DNA of 64,000 nt from Rickettsia akari str. Hartford (GCF_000018205.1 NC_009881.1:868001-932000); one strand, 5' to 3'. Counted from the stretch's first letter, positions 17,137 through 29,099 are shown. Notes: generated from the sequence alone by a model not told the origin. Numbers and translations are program-made.

Positions 17137-17206
17137 ACGTTCATACACTAGGACATCAAGACACGGTATGACACAGTTCTTAGTATATATTTAAAAACAA
17201 TAATAC

Positions 17207-18598
17207 ATGACCAACGTAATTACTAGATTTGCTCCGTCACCGACGGGGTTTTTACATATAGGTTCGGCAAGAACTGCCCTTTTTAACTACTTGTTCGCAA
17301 GGCATAATAACGGTAAGTTTCTGCTCCGCATTGAAGATACCGATAAAGAAAGGTCAACTAAAGCAGCGGTAGACGCTATATTTTCAGGTCTAAAATGGCT
17401 AGGGCTTGATTGGGACGCGGAAGTTATATTCCAGTCTAAACGTAATGATCTTTACAAAAAAGCGGCTCTAAGACTCCTGAAAGAAGGTAAGGCATATTAT
17501 TGTTTTACTAGCCAAGAAGAAATAGAAAAGCAGCGACAAAAAGCTTTAGAAAATAAACAGCATTTCATTTTTAATAGCGAGTGGCGTGATAAAGAACCTG
17601 ACGCCTATCCTACTGATGTTAAGCCAGTAATACGTCTCAAAACTCCAAGAGAGGGCAGAATAACAATTCATGATACCTTACAAGGCGAGGTAGTAATTGA
17701 GAACTCTCATATAGACGATATGGTACTACTAAGGGCAGATGGCACTGCTACTTACATGCTAGCCGTAGTAGCAGACGATCATGATATGGGTATCACTCAT
17801 ATTATTAGAGGTGACGATCATTTAACCAATGCAGCAAGGCAAATTGCTATTTATCAGGCTCTCGGTTATGAAGTACCGAGCATGACTCATATACCGCTAA
17901 TTCATGGAGCAGACGGAGCAAAACTATCAAAAAGACACGGAGCCTTAGGCGTTGACGCTTATAAAAATATGGGATATTTACCTGAAAGTTTGTGTAATTA
18001 TTTATTGCGTCTCGGATGGAGTCACGGTAATGATGAAATTATATCAATGACTCAGGCTATAGAATGGTTTAATCTTGATTCGCTCGGTAAATCACCTTCT
18101 AGGCTTGATTTTGCTAAAATGAATAGCCTTAATGCTTATTACTTAAGAATGCTTGACAATGATACCTTAACTGCAAAGACTGTCGAGATATTGAAACAAA
18201 ATTATAAGATTAGTGATAAAGAGGTAAGTTATATAAAACAAGCAATGTCAAGCTTGCTAGTTAGAAGCGAAACATTGCTAGATTTAGCACAGCTTGCTCA
18301 AATTTATCTCGTAGATTCGCCCATCGTCTACAACCAAGATGCAAAGGAAATTATAGAAAATTGCAATAAAGATTTGATCAAGCAAGTTACAGAAGGTTTA
18401 AACAAGATTGAGAAGTTTGATAAGGAATCCGTACAGAATAAATTTAAAGAAATAGCAGCAGCAAACGACTTAAAGCTGAGTGACATTATGAAGCCCGTAA
18501 GAGCTTTAATAACCGGCATGGACGCATCACCTAGCGTATTTGCAATTGCAGAAATTTTAGGAAAAGAAAATATTTTAAAAAGGTTAGAAACTATATGA
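17207..18598 (+). CDS. gltX: glutamyl-tRNA synthetase
   Basis: 463 residues, class I synthetase. The ATP-site motifs are FAPSPTGFLHIGS (HIGS at residues 17-20) and KLSKRHG (239-245). Rickettsia keep two gltX copies, one of which is thought to charge tRNA-Gln with Glu for later amidation; which copy this is cannot be told here. The stop overlaps the start of the IalB-family gene (ATGA at 18595-18598), indicating translational coupling. Confidence 0.93.
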   Translation: MTNVITRFAPSPTGFLHIGSARTALFNYLFARHNNGKFLLRIEDTDKERSTKAAVDAIFSGLKWLGLDWDAEVIFQSKRNDLYKKAALRLLKEGKAYYCFTSQEEIEKQRQKALENKQHFIFNSEWRDKEPDAYPTDVKPVIRLKTPREGRITIHDTLQGEVVIENSHIDDMVLLRADGTATYMLAVVADDHDMGITHIIRGDDHLTNAARQIAIYQALGYEVPSMTHIPLIHGADGAKLSKRHGALGVDAYKNMGYLPESLCNYLLRLGWSHGNDEIISMTQAIEWFNLDSLGKSPSRLDFAKMNSLNAYYLRMLDNDTLTAKTVEILKQNYKISDKEVSYIKQAMSSLLVRSETLLDLAQLAQIYLVDSPIVYNQDAKEIIENCNKDLIKQVTEGLNKIEKFDKESVQNKFKEIAAANDLKLSDIMKPVRALITGMDASPSVFAIAEILGKENILKRLETI

Positions 18599-19161
18599 AA
18601 GATTGTATAAAAAAAGTTGCTTTTGTTCTTAGTGGATTATTTATAATAACCAGTACTTTTATTTTATACAGAGTAACAAATGTCGATGCTTCATCAACAC
18701 CAAAAAAGTACGGATCTTGGACTTTAAATTGTACTCTTAATAATGAGAAAAAACAACTTTGCTTCTTATCACAACAAATTAATAATCTAGAAAAAGATAA
18801 AGAAAAGGAAATATTAGCCATTTATCACATAGGTTATTTCAATGTGGAGCAAGAAGAACAGGAATTAAAAATAATAGAACAAGAAGAACAGGAATTAAAA
18901 ATAATAGAAATAGTCCCGTCAAATGTTCAAATTCCGGCAGGCACAGTCATTAATAGCGGTGACAAACGAATAGCAGCCGGAAAATACATAAATTGTACGA
19001 TAAACGGCTGTCAGGCTTTGGCTGTTATTACAAAAGACGATTTAGAAATGATTTTATCTAATGATAATTATATAGAACTAATTACCGCAGACGGAAAACA
19101 AGCTAAAATTTCCTTTATAAAAGACGGCTTAAAGGAGGGTCTAAAAGCTTTGAGTAGATAG
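18595..19161 (+). CDS. invasion-associated locus B (IalB) family protein
   Basis: 188 residues with an N-terminal membrane anchor or signal (VAFVLSGLFIITSTFILY). The mature part begins KKYGSWTLNC and has Cys residues in the IalB pattern (C in the GSW-LNC start, CFLSQQ, and the YINCTINGCQAL pair), probably disulfide-bonded outside the cytoplasm. IalB family proteins occur widely in Alphaproteobacteria; the name comes from Bartonella and does not prove a role in invasion. A 10-residue unit (QEEQELKIIE) is present twice in tandem from a 30-bp duplication. It is coupled to gltX by a four-base overlap. Confidence 0.75.
   Translation: MKDCIKKVAFVLSGLFIITSTFILYRVTNVDASSTPKKYGSWTLNCTLNNEKKQLCFLSQQINNLEKDKEKEILAIYHIGYFNVEQEEQELKIIEQEEQELKIIEIVPSNVQIPAGTVINSGDKRIAAGKYINCTINGCQALAVITKDDLEMILSNDNYIELITADGKQAKISFIKDGLKEGLKALSR
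18850..18909 (+). repeat. 30-bp tandem duplication inside the IalB-family gene
   Basis: Two exact copies of a 30-base unit starting CAAGAAGAACAGGAATTAAA (18850-18879 and 18880-18909). Being a multiple of three it keeps the frame and adds a charged ten-residue unit. Copy number may vary between strains. Confidence 0.85.
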
Positions 19162-19200
19162 TAACGGAATTTAAGCATTGTTGCGTGGACTGTTTTTCGT

Positions 19201-19361
19201 CGTCATTGCGAGCAGGCATTGCCTGCGTGGATACCTAAGTTGTCATTGCTAGGAGCCATATATGACGCGGCAATCTAGAAAAAGTAATAAAAAATTCTGT
19301 AAATCAGAATTTTTAACTGGATTGCTTAGTCAATTAATTACGTCATTTCCTCGCAATGACG
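19201..19361. repeat. 161-bp palindromic element
   Basis: Perfect 12-bp inverted ends CGTCATTGCGAG and CTCGCAATGACG. The inside repeats AAAATTCTGTAAATCAGAATTTTT and CTGGATTGCTT of the element at 15011, and contains an extra TTGTCATTGCTAG start, so it looks like two copies fused or nested. Confidence 0.7.
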
Positions 19362-19403
19362 ACTTAGGTATCCATGCAAACAATGCCATAAGCCGCTTAA
19401 AGC

Positions 19404-20040
19404 TCATGACAATTTGCTTAATAAGTTACATAATTGAATTAACTGTCTTTCACCGCCTAAACTTGCTTCATATTCAAGAACACACATGATTGATGAAATG
19501 CCGTGCCTGTATCAGCTACTACTATCCATCTTTCTAAAAGAATATGAAATCCTGCTTCCCTTTCCGGCAGAATTATTGAATGATCTGTAGAAGCAGGTAA
19601 TGGATAACTCCAAAATGGTTTTGCTTGGCTTATATTTTGAAAAAATGTCTTAAGCTCATTAAAAGTTAGTCGTTGATAAAATCAGTAGGATGATCAGTAA
19701 TCTCATATGAATAAACACGTGTTTTATGTGCTATGGTATAATCACAATGTATATCAAACTTGTCACCAGCTTTTACTTGATAAAAATGATGGCATTTGCT
19801 TCCATCTCTCAAATCAAATGTTTTGTCAGATGAAAATTGTCACATTTCTGCATTAGTATCATTAACAGAATCTCTCTCATCTTCTTTTCCACCTCTAAGA
19901 AGATACACATCTTTAATTGCCGGTGCACTTACAGCATCATCAGGAATGTTAACATCACTAGGAAAGTTTTTTCCTACTTCCATCTCATTTTTCTGTGAGC
20001 TATCCTTTAACAACTTTCACTCTTCGCAAACTAAAGCCAT
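19404..20040 (-). pseudogene. secreted protein remnant, possibly AA10/chitin-binding-like
   Basis: On the minus strand from ATG 20040 the text is protein-like but has stops at codon 8 and before QFSSDKTFDLRDG, plus a frameshift near 19670 (joining FYQRLTFNEL). Pieces such as GDKFDIHCDYTIAHKTRVYSYEIT, read in two parts, and HSIILPEREAGFHILLERW followed by VADTGTAFHQ recall the strand pattern of AA10 lytic polysaccharide monooxygenases and chitin-binding domains (KTR-YYIT; LPER-GYHVIL-VW--ADT-NAF). The assignment is tentative; the damage is certain. Confidence 0.5.
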
Positions 20041-20626
20041 TGTCTTCGGTTAGGTTACTACCCAATGATATTGGGTAACACCTAAAACATGCTAAAATTT
20101 CTTATCGTACTCTGCTTTATTATGAGCTATTTTGTTATCAAGTAGTGTTTTTAGTTATAATTTACCTATTAATTTAAATTATATTTACGATATATATCAA
20201 TAGATTGAATAATAATCTACCTTTACAATTAATAATATTTATTAAATTTTTAATATATTGCAAAAAATTATAAAACACTAAATGGAAAAAATATTTGATC
20301 ATAAATAAAAAGGCTTGTCTTTTTATTAAACTTTATTAACTATTTTTATATTTTGACTGAAGATACTAACCATTATTATACTGATATATTCAATTTATGC
20401 TGTTAATGAAAATTAATATTAATTTAATATAACTGTCTAAAAAAATCACAAAAATATGATCACATTGACAAATCAAGATATAGTGCAACTTGTGCTTAAG
20501 CATTGATTATCGATCAATTTAAAATAAATATCATATCTTTCTAAAATCTTATTAATTTTATGATCAAAACATTTTATACTAATTGTATGCATATACTCCT
20601 TTTAAAAGAAGTGAAAATAATTTAGT
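20041..20626. other. AT-rich stretch with no recognisable gene
   Basis: About 590 bases of very AT-rich sequence between two pseudogenes. I see no open frame with gene-like text, no tRNA and no repeat shared with the rest of the window. It is probably decayed coding DNA. Confidence 0.5.
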
Positions 20627-21226
20627 ATGTTTATGGAAAATATTGATGTTTGGCAGAAAAAATTTGAGGTTTGTGATGATAGTAAAAAACTAATTGATCG
20701 AATTAAATATTTGAATATTATAGTAGACTCATCTATAGATATAACAGAAATTAAAAAAGGTCTTTATTATACCCGTAAATATAATGCTTCTCAAATGCAT
20801 CAATCAGGGTAACCTTATTATTCTCACCATATAGAAGTTACAATCATAATTGCAGATTTTACGGCTCTTGAAGCTCCTAAACTGTATAAATCATATATGA
20901 TAAATGTGGCCATTCTTCATGATACTATAGAGGATACAATACGTACACATGCTGATATTAGTAAAATTTTTGATAAGAATACTGCCAATAGCGTAGAACG
21001 TTTAACAAGAATTAAGCCGTACAGTAAAATTATCTCCGGCGAAATATTAAATTTACTAATACAAGAACAAAGATATGACATTGCACTTATTAAAGTGTTT
21101 GATCGCCTACATAATTTACAAACTATAAATGCTAAATTTACGGAAAAGACTTTAGAAACAGTAAAAGAAATTATAGAAAGCTTCTTACTCATAGCAGCTT
21201 ATTTAGAAATACAAACCGTAGAATAA
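20627..21226 (+). pseudogene. SpoT/RelA HD hydrolase-domain fragment, interrupted
   Basis: A first frame of 61 residues ends at a TAA (20810-20812). The same frame continues with PYYSHHIEV, AILHDTIEDT (HD motif) and IALIKVFDRLHNLQTI (the KLADRLHN block), ending at 21226. Together this is the ppGpp hydrolase domain of SpoT. Rickettsia are known for multiple split spoT genes, some still transcribed, so the 109-residue second part (20897-21226) might be expressed, but it lacks the first metal-binding part of the fold. The stop in the middle makes this a probable pseudogene. Confidence 0.8.
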
Positions 21227-21254
21227 CAACTATCAAATGTTTATACCAATTTTA

Positions 21255-21689
21255 TCAAGCAACATTTCCCTTCAGAACAAAAAGCAATATTTCAAAATGT
21301 TGGTTTACAAAATTTCTTTTTTCAACTTCAAAACAATACAAAATAAATGAAATTTGTATCTCTATTTTATAATTATCCTCAGTTGTAATAATAGTATGTA
21401 AAGATTGATAGCCGTTTGGCTTAGGATTAAGAACATAATTTTTAAATTTATCATTTCCATGCACATAAAGATCATGAACTACTTTTAAAGCTTTATAACA
21501 TTGCTCTTCATCTATTACCACTATTCTTATCGCAAAAATATCTGTTAATTCTTCTAACTTTATACCCTTACGATATAATTTATCTAAAAGTGACATTGGA
21601 TGTTTGATCATACCTGTTATTTGAGCAGTAATATCATGTTCAGATAAATTATGATTTAAATGTTTAATAACCCTTGGAACAAATCTACC
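21255..21689 (-). pseudogene. SpoT/RelA synthetase-domain fragment
   Basis: The frame is open on the minus strand from about 21689, but the first ATG is at 21611. It reads LLDKLYRKGIKLEELTDIFA, RIVVIDEEQCYKALKVVHDL and NPKPNGYQSLHT, the core of the (p)ppGpp synthetase domain, and then loses similarity after KIEIQI, where VQIRT and the following His/Glu block should be. Both ends are therefore truncated. It faces the hydrolase fragment tail to tail, so a full-length spoT was split and one half inverted, or the two come from different copies. Confidence 0.8.
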
Positions 21690-22314
21690 TCATTAATTTA
21701 TACTAATGTAGTTAATAGTTATACTTACGAATCACTAAACACACATTAAAGCAATAAACTTGATTAAGTTCTATTGATATTTCTAATGAATTTGCAATTA
21801 AAAAGAATTTAATGAGCTTTAAAATTATTTTGTTAACAGTTTCATAGGATAAATACCAAAGGTTGAGCCATTATAATTAATTAAAAAATATTTATAATCA
21901 TTTATTGCGATAATTATAAGAAACTCTATATTTTATTTTTTAAGAAAGAGTTCTATTAAATAATTTATTTCTAAATTAAACAACGAATTGCTTTAAAACC
22001 CATTTGTTGTATAAATCAGTTTTTCAGTATCTTACTGCGACTTGATAATATGTTCTACGGTACGTTGTTAAAATCATTATTATCAACATGCATTGCCTGC
22101 GTGGGAACCCACAAAACGTATCCGGTGTCCACCCCCCGTGGCTTGTCCACGGTATCCAGTAAAACAACTAAAAATACTAACAATATTAGTACTTTTAACT
22201 AGACCAGTAAAAACGATCCATGCCGCAATGTCTCCTCAAAATGATGGAAATAGGCAATGCAATAAGACGAGTTTATTAGACCTACTGCATCACCTATCTT
22301 ATGTAGATATAGAC
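21690..22314. other. intergenic region with a palindromic repeat remnant
   Basis: About 620 bases without a gene. 21690-22085 is AT-rich with nothing recognisable. 22091-22160 is GC-richer (TTGCCTGCGTGGGAACCCAC, then CCGTGGCTTGTCCACGGTAT) and is a remnant of the palindromic families seen at 15184 and 60461. Confidence 0.5.
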
Positions 22315-24275
<1,961 letters not shown>

Positions 24276-24312
24276 TTTAACCTCCAATTATTAAATCTTT
24301 AAATGTACATAC

Positions 24313-24341
24313 TATATATATTTTATTTTTGCTAGTTCAAG
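24313..24341 (-). promoter_or_regulatory. candidate groESL promoter
   Basis: On the minus strand CCCCTTGAAC (around 24345-24335) is followed after about 16 bases by TATATA (near 24318-24313). CTTGAA matches the -35 of heat-shock sigma-32 promoters, while the AT-rich -10 also suits sigma-70. No CIRCE inverted repeat is seen. Confidence 0.4.
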
Positions 24342-24402
24342 GGGCAAGAATAAATTTTTTTTACTGACCTCTTTCAAATTCTTCTTTTTTTATACAAGAG
24401 GT

Positions 24403-26015
24403 CTACTCTTTCTCAAAATCCTCTAAACTAGTGCCGTGGTTAGTTTTGTGCCATTGAAAAGGACAGAAAATTATTTCAAATACTGCTTTATATGAAGCTA
24501 CGGTATGTAATATAAAATAACTAGTCCATAAGATCAAAGCTACTATATCCTGAAATGTTACTTTTCTGCTTTTTAAAGAATCCTGTAATATATACAGAGC
24601 AGTACTATTAAAGATATAAAAGCGAAAAATACTACTAACAAGCCATAAATAATTAATTATAGCATTTTTATTTATAACAATAGAAAATATTGTAAAAGGT
24701 AAACTCCAAACATTATAGGTAGAGAAGCCGATAAAAATATAAATTATTATTTGAGGTAAAGTAAATTTTCGGTATTTATCTTTTTGTGCTTTAAATACAA
24801 AAAATGTTTGCAGAAAACCTTTAATCCAGCGTGATCTTTGGTTTAGCCAATTACCTAAACTATCCTGAGCTTCTTCTAGAGTATAGGAATCAAGGATAGC
24901 TACTTTATAGTTCTATGAGTAAATTCTTATACCAAGCTCGGCATCTTCCATCACATTATCAGCATCCCATCCGCCAAGCTTATTTAATATATCCGTTTTA
25001 AAATGATTACTAGTACCACCAAGAGGGGTAGGAAGTTTTAATAAACTTAATCCTTGCAAGATATATTCAAACCATAAACTATATTCTTCTATATTCTATA
25101 TTCTATATTCTATATTCTATATTCTATATTCTATATTCTATATTAAACATTGTGGTTCAAATATTCTCATTTTCATTATAAAAATTGAGCTTATCCTGAA
25201 GACAAACATATTCATCAGATAAACTTCTAAACGTTGTTAGAGCTTTAAGTAGATTTTCAGGTTCAGGTTTATCTGCAGCATCATATACTACTAGATACTC
25301 ACCACATGAATATTCTAAAGCATAATTAAGAGCTTTCGGTTTAGTTCTTGGTATACTTCTTGGAACAAGTATAATATGAAAATAAAACGGTAAATTATAT
25401 AAGGCTATTTCTTTAATCATTAGATAATCTTAATATTCTTAGCAACAATTGGTCCAACTTTAAATCCAAGAGCATATTTTAGTTAAAGATAGTAACAGAG
25501 AGGATCTTTTGAGACATTTCCATTAGTAAAGATATCTCTCCCAAAAAATATTCTTTAAGTTTTTACCATTACTCATTAAAATTTTAGGCTGAGCAGAAAT
25601 AACAAAATCTTTATCTTCAAATAGCTTCAATTAATAATAAATCGCAGCATCCATGCTTATGTTTTTTTCATTCAAAATTTATCTTCTTTGAATAAAAAAT
25701 GTAATCCTATATTCTGATTATCAGTAATACCATATTCTATTGCACTACTTGCAAATTGTTCATCTTGGTAAGATGATAATTCTACTATCTTCTGCTCTAA
25801 TCTTTTTATTTGCCGCAAGATTTTTGCATGAAGCCTCGGATGATCACTTACTTTTTTTTGAGGGACTCCAATAGATAAGTTACTATGTTCTTATGTATAA
25901 AACGCCTTCTTCTCTTTGCTTTTTTTTCGTTTTTTGATATCTTATTAACTTTATTAGCACTTACAATATATCTATATCTTCCCTGCTCTAACAACCATGC
26001 CGAGGCATTTACATT
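24403..26015 (-). pseudogene. family 2 glycosyltransferase, heavily degraded
   Basis: Minus-strand text in several frames can be assembled into one large protein. An N-terminal region (SAWLLEQGRYRYIVSANK; DHPRLHAKILRQIKRLEQKI) is followed by the GT2 core: KPKALNYAL, VYDAADKPEPENL (the DXD-like metal site), CLQDKLNFYN, LPTPLGGTSNHFK, GGWDADNVMEDAELGIR and QRSRWIKGF, then several membrane helices. It resembles processive cellulose-synthase-like enzymes. It is broken by TGA after ENENI, a 7-bp repeat tract (25089-25144), TAG at 24915-24913 and several frameshifts upstream of 25420. Two stretches, 25157-25420 and 24403-24912, remain open. Confidence 0.8.
25089..25144 (-). repeat. 8 x 7-bp tandem repeat inside the glycosyltransferase remnant
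   Basis: Eight perfect copies of CTATATT (AATATAG on the coding strand), with an imperfect extra copy just left of the tract (25079-25085). The ancestral coding sequence at this place reads NIEYS (AATATAGAATATAGT), which already contains two heptamers, so the tract grew by slippage from the gene's own codons. Confidence 0.85.
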
Positions 26016-26020
26016 ATTAA

Positions 26021-26284
26021 TATCAAAAATATAGAAGTATTACTTTTACCACAGAAAGTAGAATAGCAAATATTAATATATCCCACGATAAAATAACAAT
26101 TGGATCTAATCAGCGGTTCACGTTTAAAAGCCTAGGTAATATTGGGAAATTAATCTTAGGATCACATAGTAGTGTTAAAGTAACAGATCTTAATCATAAG
26201 GTATCTATAAATAACACCAATCGAGATAAGATAATTATATTATCAGGTGAAGATACTAATTTTTATGATAATCCCTACGCTTAA
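26021..26284 (+). pseudogene. beta-strand-rich protein fragment, unidentified
   Basis: An 88-codon frame without a start codon: short alternating strands such as RIANINISHDKITIGSNQRF, KLILGSHSSVKVTDLN and DKIIILSGEDTNFYDN, ending at TAA 26284. The pattern is like the passenger beta-helix of a surface autotransporter, but it is too short to prove. It lies back to back with the glycosyltransferase remnant. Confidence 0.35.
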
Positions 26285-26477
26285 ATTGAAGTGTGAATAG
26301 GTAACTCATTACGAGGACATGACGTAGTACTTAACTAAGAATCCTAGGAGTTTATTATTATTGCATGAGATCGCAACGCAGCATACAGCTGTTTGCAATG
26401 ACGGAGCAGTATCCACTCTTGCAATGCCTCGCAGAGAATGCATCAAGAGCATTTTACCGCCCCACAAAATAACACCT

Positions 26478-27197
26478 CTAAGTCCCAAGCAGCACTTGAT
26501 TTTGTAGTTTAAATAATTCTGCTGCACCGCATTTAGCAAGTTTTAACATTTCTATAAACTGCTCTTCGGAAAAAGGTTCTTGCTCTGCCGTGCCTTGTAC
26601 TTCGATTAAATTACCGTTACCTGCAAATACAAAATTACTATCCACTTCAGCATCACTATCTTCTAAATAATCCAAATCTAGTATCGCCTCACCTTTATAT
26701 ATACCGCAAGAAACAGCTGCAATTTGACTAATTAAGGGATTGACCTTTAAAATTCTCTTTTTCATCAATGATCTAATAGCTAGGTGTAATGCTACATAGC
26801 TTCCTGTTATCGATGCCGTTCTAGTACCACCATCGGCATTAATAACGTCACAATCTATAATAATCTGCCTCTCACCCAGTTTCTTCAAGTCCATTACACA
26901 TCGCATGCTTCTTCCTATCAAACGCTGTATTTCTTGGGTTCTTCCGCCTTGCTTCCCTTGTGCTGCTTCTCTTTTAATACGCTGGGATGTAGAGCCTGGG
27001 AGCATGCCGTACTCAGCGGTAACCCAACCTTGATTTTGCCCTCGTAAAAACGGTGGTACGGTAGTTTCGCAAGTAGCACTACACATGACATGCGTATTAC
27101 CGATTTTAATAATGCACGAACCTTCCGTATTAATAAGCGGTGATAATTCTAATGAAATAGGACGTAATTGGTTGCTTTTTCTTCCTGACTGTCTCAT
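26478..27197 (-). CDS. rph: ribonuclease PH
   Basis: 239 residues, full length. Phosphorolytic 3'-5' exoribonuclease that trims tRNA precursors. Conserved blocks visible are [16 protein letters not shown] start ([14 protein letters not shown]), [14 protein letters not shown], the phosphate-binding [12 protein letters not shown] region, [18 protein letters not shown] and [13 protein letters not shown]. It is transcribed from a clear promoter at 27249-27221, back to back with grpE. The 193 bases downstream hold a fragment of a palindromic repeat (around 26390-26430). Confidence 0.95.
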   Translation of the reverse strand: MRQSGRKSNQLRPISLELSPLINTEGSCIIKIGNTHVMCSATCETTVPPFLRGQNQGWVTAEYGMLPGSTSQRIKREAAQGKQGGRTQEIQRLIGRSMRCVMDLKKLGERQIIIDCDVINADGGTRTASITGSYVALHLAIRSLMKKRILKVNPLISQIAAVSCGIYKGEAILDLDYLEDSDAEVDSNFVFAGNGNLIEVQGTAEQEPFSEEQFIEMLKLAKCGAAELFKLQNQVLLGT

Positions 27198-27220
27198 AAT
27201 ACAATTTGTACTCCATAAGT

Positions 27221-27249
27221 AGTATACTAGTTTAATTTTTCAAATTCAA
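27221..27249 (-). promoter_or_regulatory. rph promoter
   Basis: TTGAAT (27249-27244), a 17-base spacer, and TATACT (27226-27221) on the minus strand, 24 bases before the rph ATG: a near-consensus sigma-70 promoter. Confidence 0.65.
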
Positions 27250-27260
27250 CGAGTATACCA

Positions 27261-27290
27261 TTGAAAAAATTTTTATTATATATATATATA
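27261..27290 (+). promoter_or_regulatory. candidate grpE promoter
   Basis: TTGAAA (27261-27266) followed after 16-18 bases by TATATA within a TA run (27278-27290). The exact -10 hexamer cannot be fixed because of the TA repeat. It is placed back to back with the rph promoter. Confidence 0.4.
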
Positions 27291-27324
27291 TCTCAAAAAA
27301 GAATAGAAATATAAAGTAAATAAT

Positions 27325-27861
27325 ATGATAGATGATAATATAGAAAATAATGAACAAACCATAAATGATATTGCTGAAGAGATAGTTGAAAAGGCAAATC
27401 CGGAAATAACAGAGTTAAAAGCAGAAATTGAAGAGCTAAAAGACAGACTCATTAGAACTACTGCCGAAATAGACAATACAAGAAAACGTTTAGAAAAAGC
27501 ACGTGACGAAGCAAAAGATTATGCAATTGCTACATTTGCTAAGGAGCTACTAAATGTTAGTGATAATCTTTCAAGAGCATTAGCACATAAGCCGGCAAAT
27601 TCTGATATAGAAGTCACAAATATTATTGCAGGCGTTCAGATGACTAAAGATGAACTGGATAAAATCTTTCATAGACATCATATTGAAGAAATAAAGCCTG
27701 AAATAGGATCAATGTTCGACTATAATTTACATAATGCAATTTCGCAGATAGAACATCCTGATCATGAACCGAATAGCATTATTACTTTAATGCAATCAGG
27801 ATATAAAATTAGAGATAGGCTGCTTCGCCCTGCTACCGTACAAGTAGCTAAAAAATCTTAA
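27325..27861 (+). CDS. grpE: nucleotide exchange factor GrpE
   Basis: 178 residues. Dimeric nucleotide-exchange factor for DnaK. The N-terminal half is a long charged coiled coil ([20 protein letters not shown]), then the family block [15 protein letters not shown], and the C-terminal beta domain with [17 protein letters not shown] and [19 protein letters not shown] 27325 is preceded by the TA-rich promoter region. The PerM-like gene follows on the same strand after a GC-richer insert. Confidence 0.95.
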   Translation: MIDDNIENNEQTINDIAEEIVEKANPEITELKAEIEELKDRLIRTTAEIDNTRKRLEKARDEAKDYAIATFAKELLNVSDNLSRALAHKPANSDIEVTNIIAGVQMTKDELDKIFHRHHIEEIKPEIGSMFDYNLHNAISQIEHPDHEPNSIITLMQSGYKIRDRLLRPATVQVAKKS

Positions 27862-27883
27862 TACTAAGATAAAACTTCAAAAA

Positions 27884-28000
27884 TTGGCGTTGTCGTCCTA
27901 CAAGAGCTTCGGTTCGAATTATATTAAGTATACGCTGCGATCCTCACCTTGTGAACTCCTAGCTCTTTTTGAAGTTGATCTTCGTGTAGAAAATGGAAAA
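27884..28000 (+). repeat. GC-richer insert between grpE and the PerM-like gene (candidate repeat)
   Basis: The segment (GTCGTCCTACAAGAGCTTCG, ACGCTGCGATCCTCACC, GAAGTTGATCTTCGTG) differs in base composition from its surroundings. It creates a 41-residue upstream extension of the next ORF that looks unlike a membrane protein start. GAAGTTGATCTTC is an internal inverted repeat. It may be another palindromic-element family, but I see no second copy in this window. Confidence 0.35.
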
Positions 28001-28006
28001 AGTAAT

Positions 28007-29062
28007 ATGAATATAACCGCTATATTTTGGCTAGTTTTTTTAGGGCTTTTTATAAGCGGTTTTATGCTAATTTCAGACGCAGTAAAACCATTTTTTATCG
28101 CATTTATAATATCTTACTTACTACAACCTGCTATAGGTCTTATTGCATCAAAATTTAAAATATCAAATAAATTTGCATCAAGCATAATTTATCTGATATT
28201 TTTGAGCATGTTTTTCTTAAGCTTAACTATTTTAGTGCCGATAATTTATGGACAAATTTTTACTTTTATAAATAATATTCCAAAATATAAAAATTATTTA
28301 CAAGCAGAAATATTGCCGCCTATAATGGCAAAAATTTATTTGATAGAACCTGATATTGCCGATAAAATTAAGAATTCTTTAACCAATTTTATAAATAGCA
28401 TATTTACTATACTTGGCAGTATTGCTAATAATTTTTGGCGTTATACCATTATTACCATTAACATATTTGTTTTATTTTTACTTATACCTATAATATTATT
28501 CTATTTCCTACGTGATTGGGCGAAAATTATTACAAACATGAAATCATTATTACCTATAAAAACCCGACCGAAAATTCTAGAAATATTATCGGCAATTAAT
28601 AATCTGTTATCTGCTTACATAAGAGGACAGCTAAATATTTGCTTATTATTATCTACTTATTATAGTATTGCATTTACCATAATAGGTATTGATCTTGCTA
28701 TTTTACTTGGCATTGTAACAGGATTTTTAGTTATTATTCCTTTCCTTGGCACTTTTATATCGTTTCTTTTAACTCTAATTATAAGCTATTTAACTTTTGG
28801 CATAAATACCAAATTACTATATATAATGATAATTTATCTAGTTGGAAATATTTGTGAGTCTTATATCTTAACCCCTAAAATTATCGGCGATAAAATAGGG
28901 TTGCATCCTCTTTGGATTATATTCTCGATTTTTGCCTGCGGCAGTTTATTTGGAATTATTGGAATATTTTTTGCTATACCGATTGCAGGGATTACAAAAA
29001 TTTTACTCTTGAATCTAATTAAATTTTATAAATCTAGTAAGTTCTATCGAACAAACGGCTAA
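28007..29062 (+). CDS. AI-2E/PerM-family membrane transporter
   Basis: 351 residues from ATG 28007 ([18 protein letters not shown]); a GGAAAA ribosome site precedes it, and the in-frame extension back to 27884 derives from the insert described separately. Seven to eight membrane helices, a soluble middle segment and the conserved end ([23 protein letters not shown]) mark the AI-2 exporter / PerM family. The substrate is unknown; no evidence for autoinducer export here. perM next to hda is a common alphaproteobacterial order. Confidence 0.85.
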   Translation: MNITAIFWLVFLGLFISGFMLISDAVKPFFIAFIISYLLQPAIGLIASKFKISNKFASSIIYLIFLSMFFLSLTILVPIIYGQIFTFINNIPKYKNYLQAEILPPIMAKIYLIEPDIADKIKNSLTNFINSIFTILGSIANNFWRYTIITINIFVLFLLIPIILFYFLRDWAKIITNMKSLLPIKTRPKILEILSAINNLLSAYIRGQLNICLLLSTYYSIAFTIIGIDLAILLGIVTGFLVIIPFLGTFISFLLTLIISYLTFGINTKLLYIMIIYLVGNICESYILTPKIIGDKIGLHPLWIIFSIFACGSLFGIIGIFFAIPIAGITKILLLNLIKFYKSSKFYRTNG

Positions 29063-29099
29063 GTTATAATATTATTGTATGATTTTTAACAAGTGTCTA

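Noticed and set aside
15011..19361. Insertion sequence bounded by the CGTCATTGCGAG ends
   Set aside because: Each pair of ends encloses its own short element; no transposase lies between them and the intervening genes are normal chromosomal genes.
19796..20053. 85-codon plus-strand ORF
   Set aside because: It is the antisense of the AA10-like remnant, and its text is not protein-like.
25085..25144. Regular repeats as a possible CRISPR
   Set aside because: Units are 7 bp with no spacers; it is a simple tandem repeat within a pseudogene.
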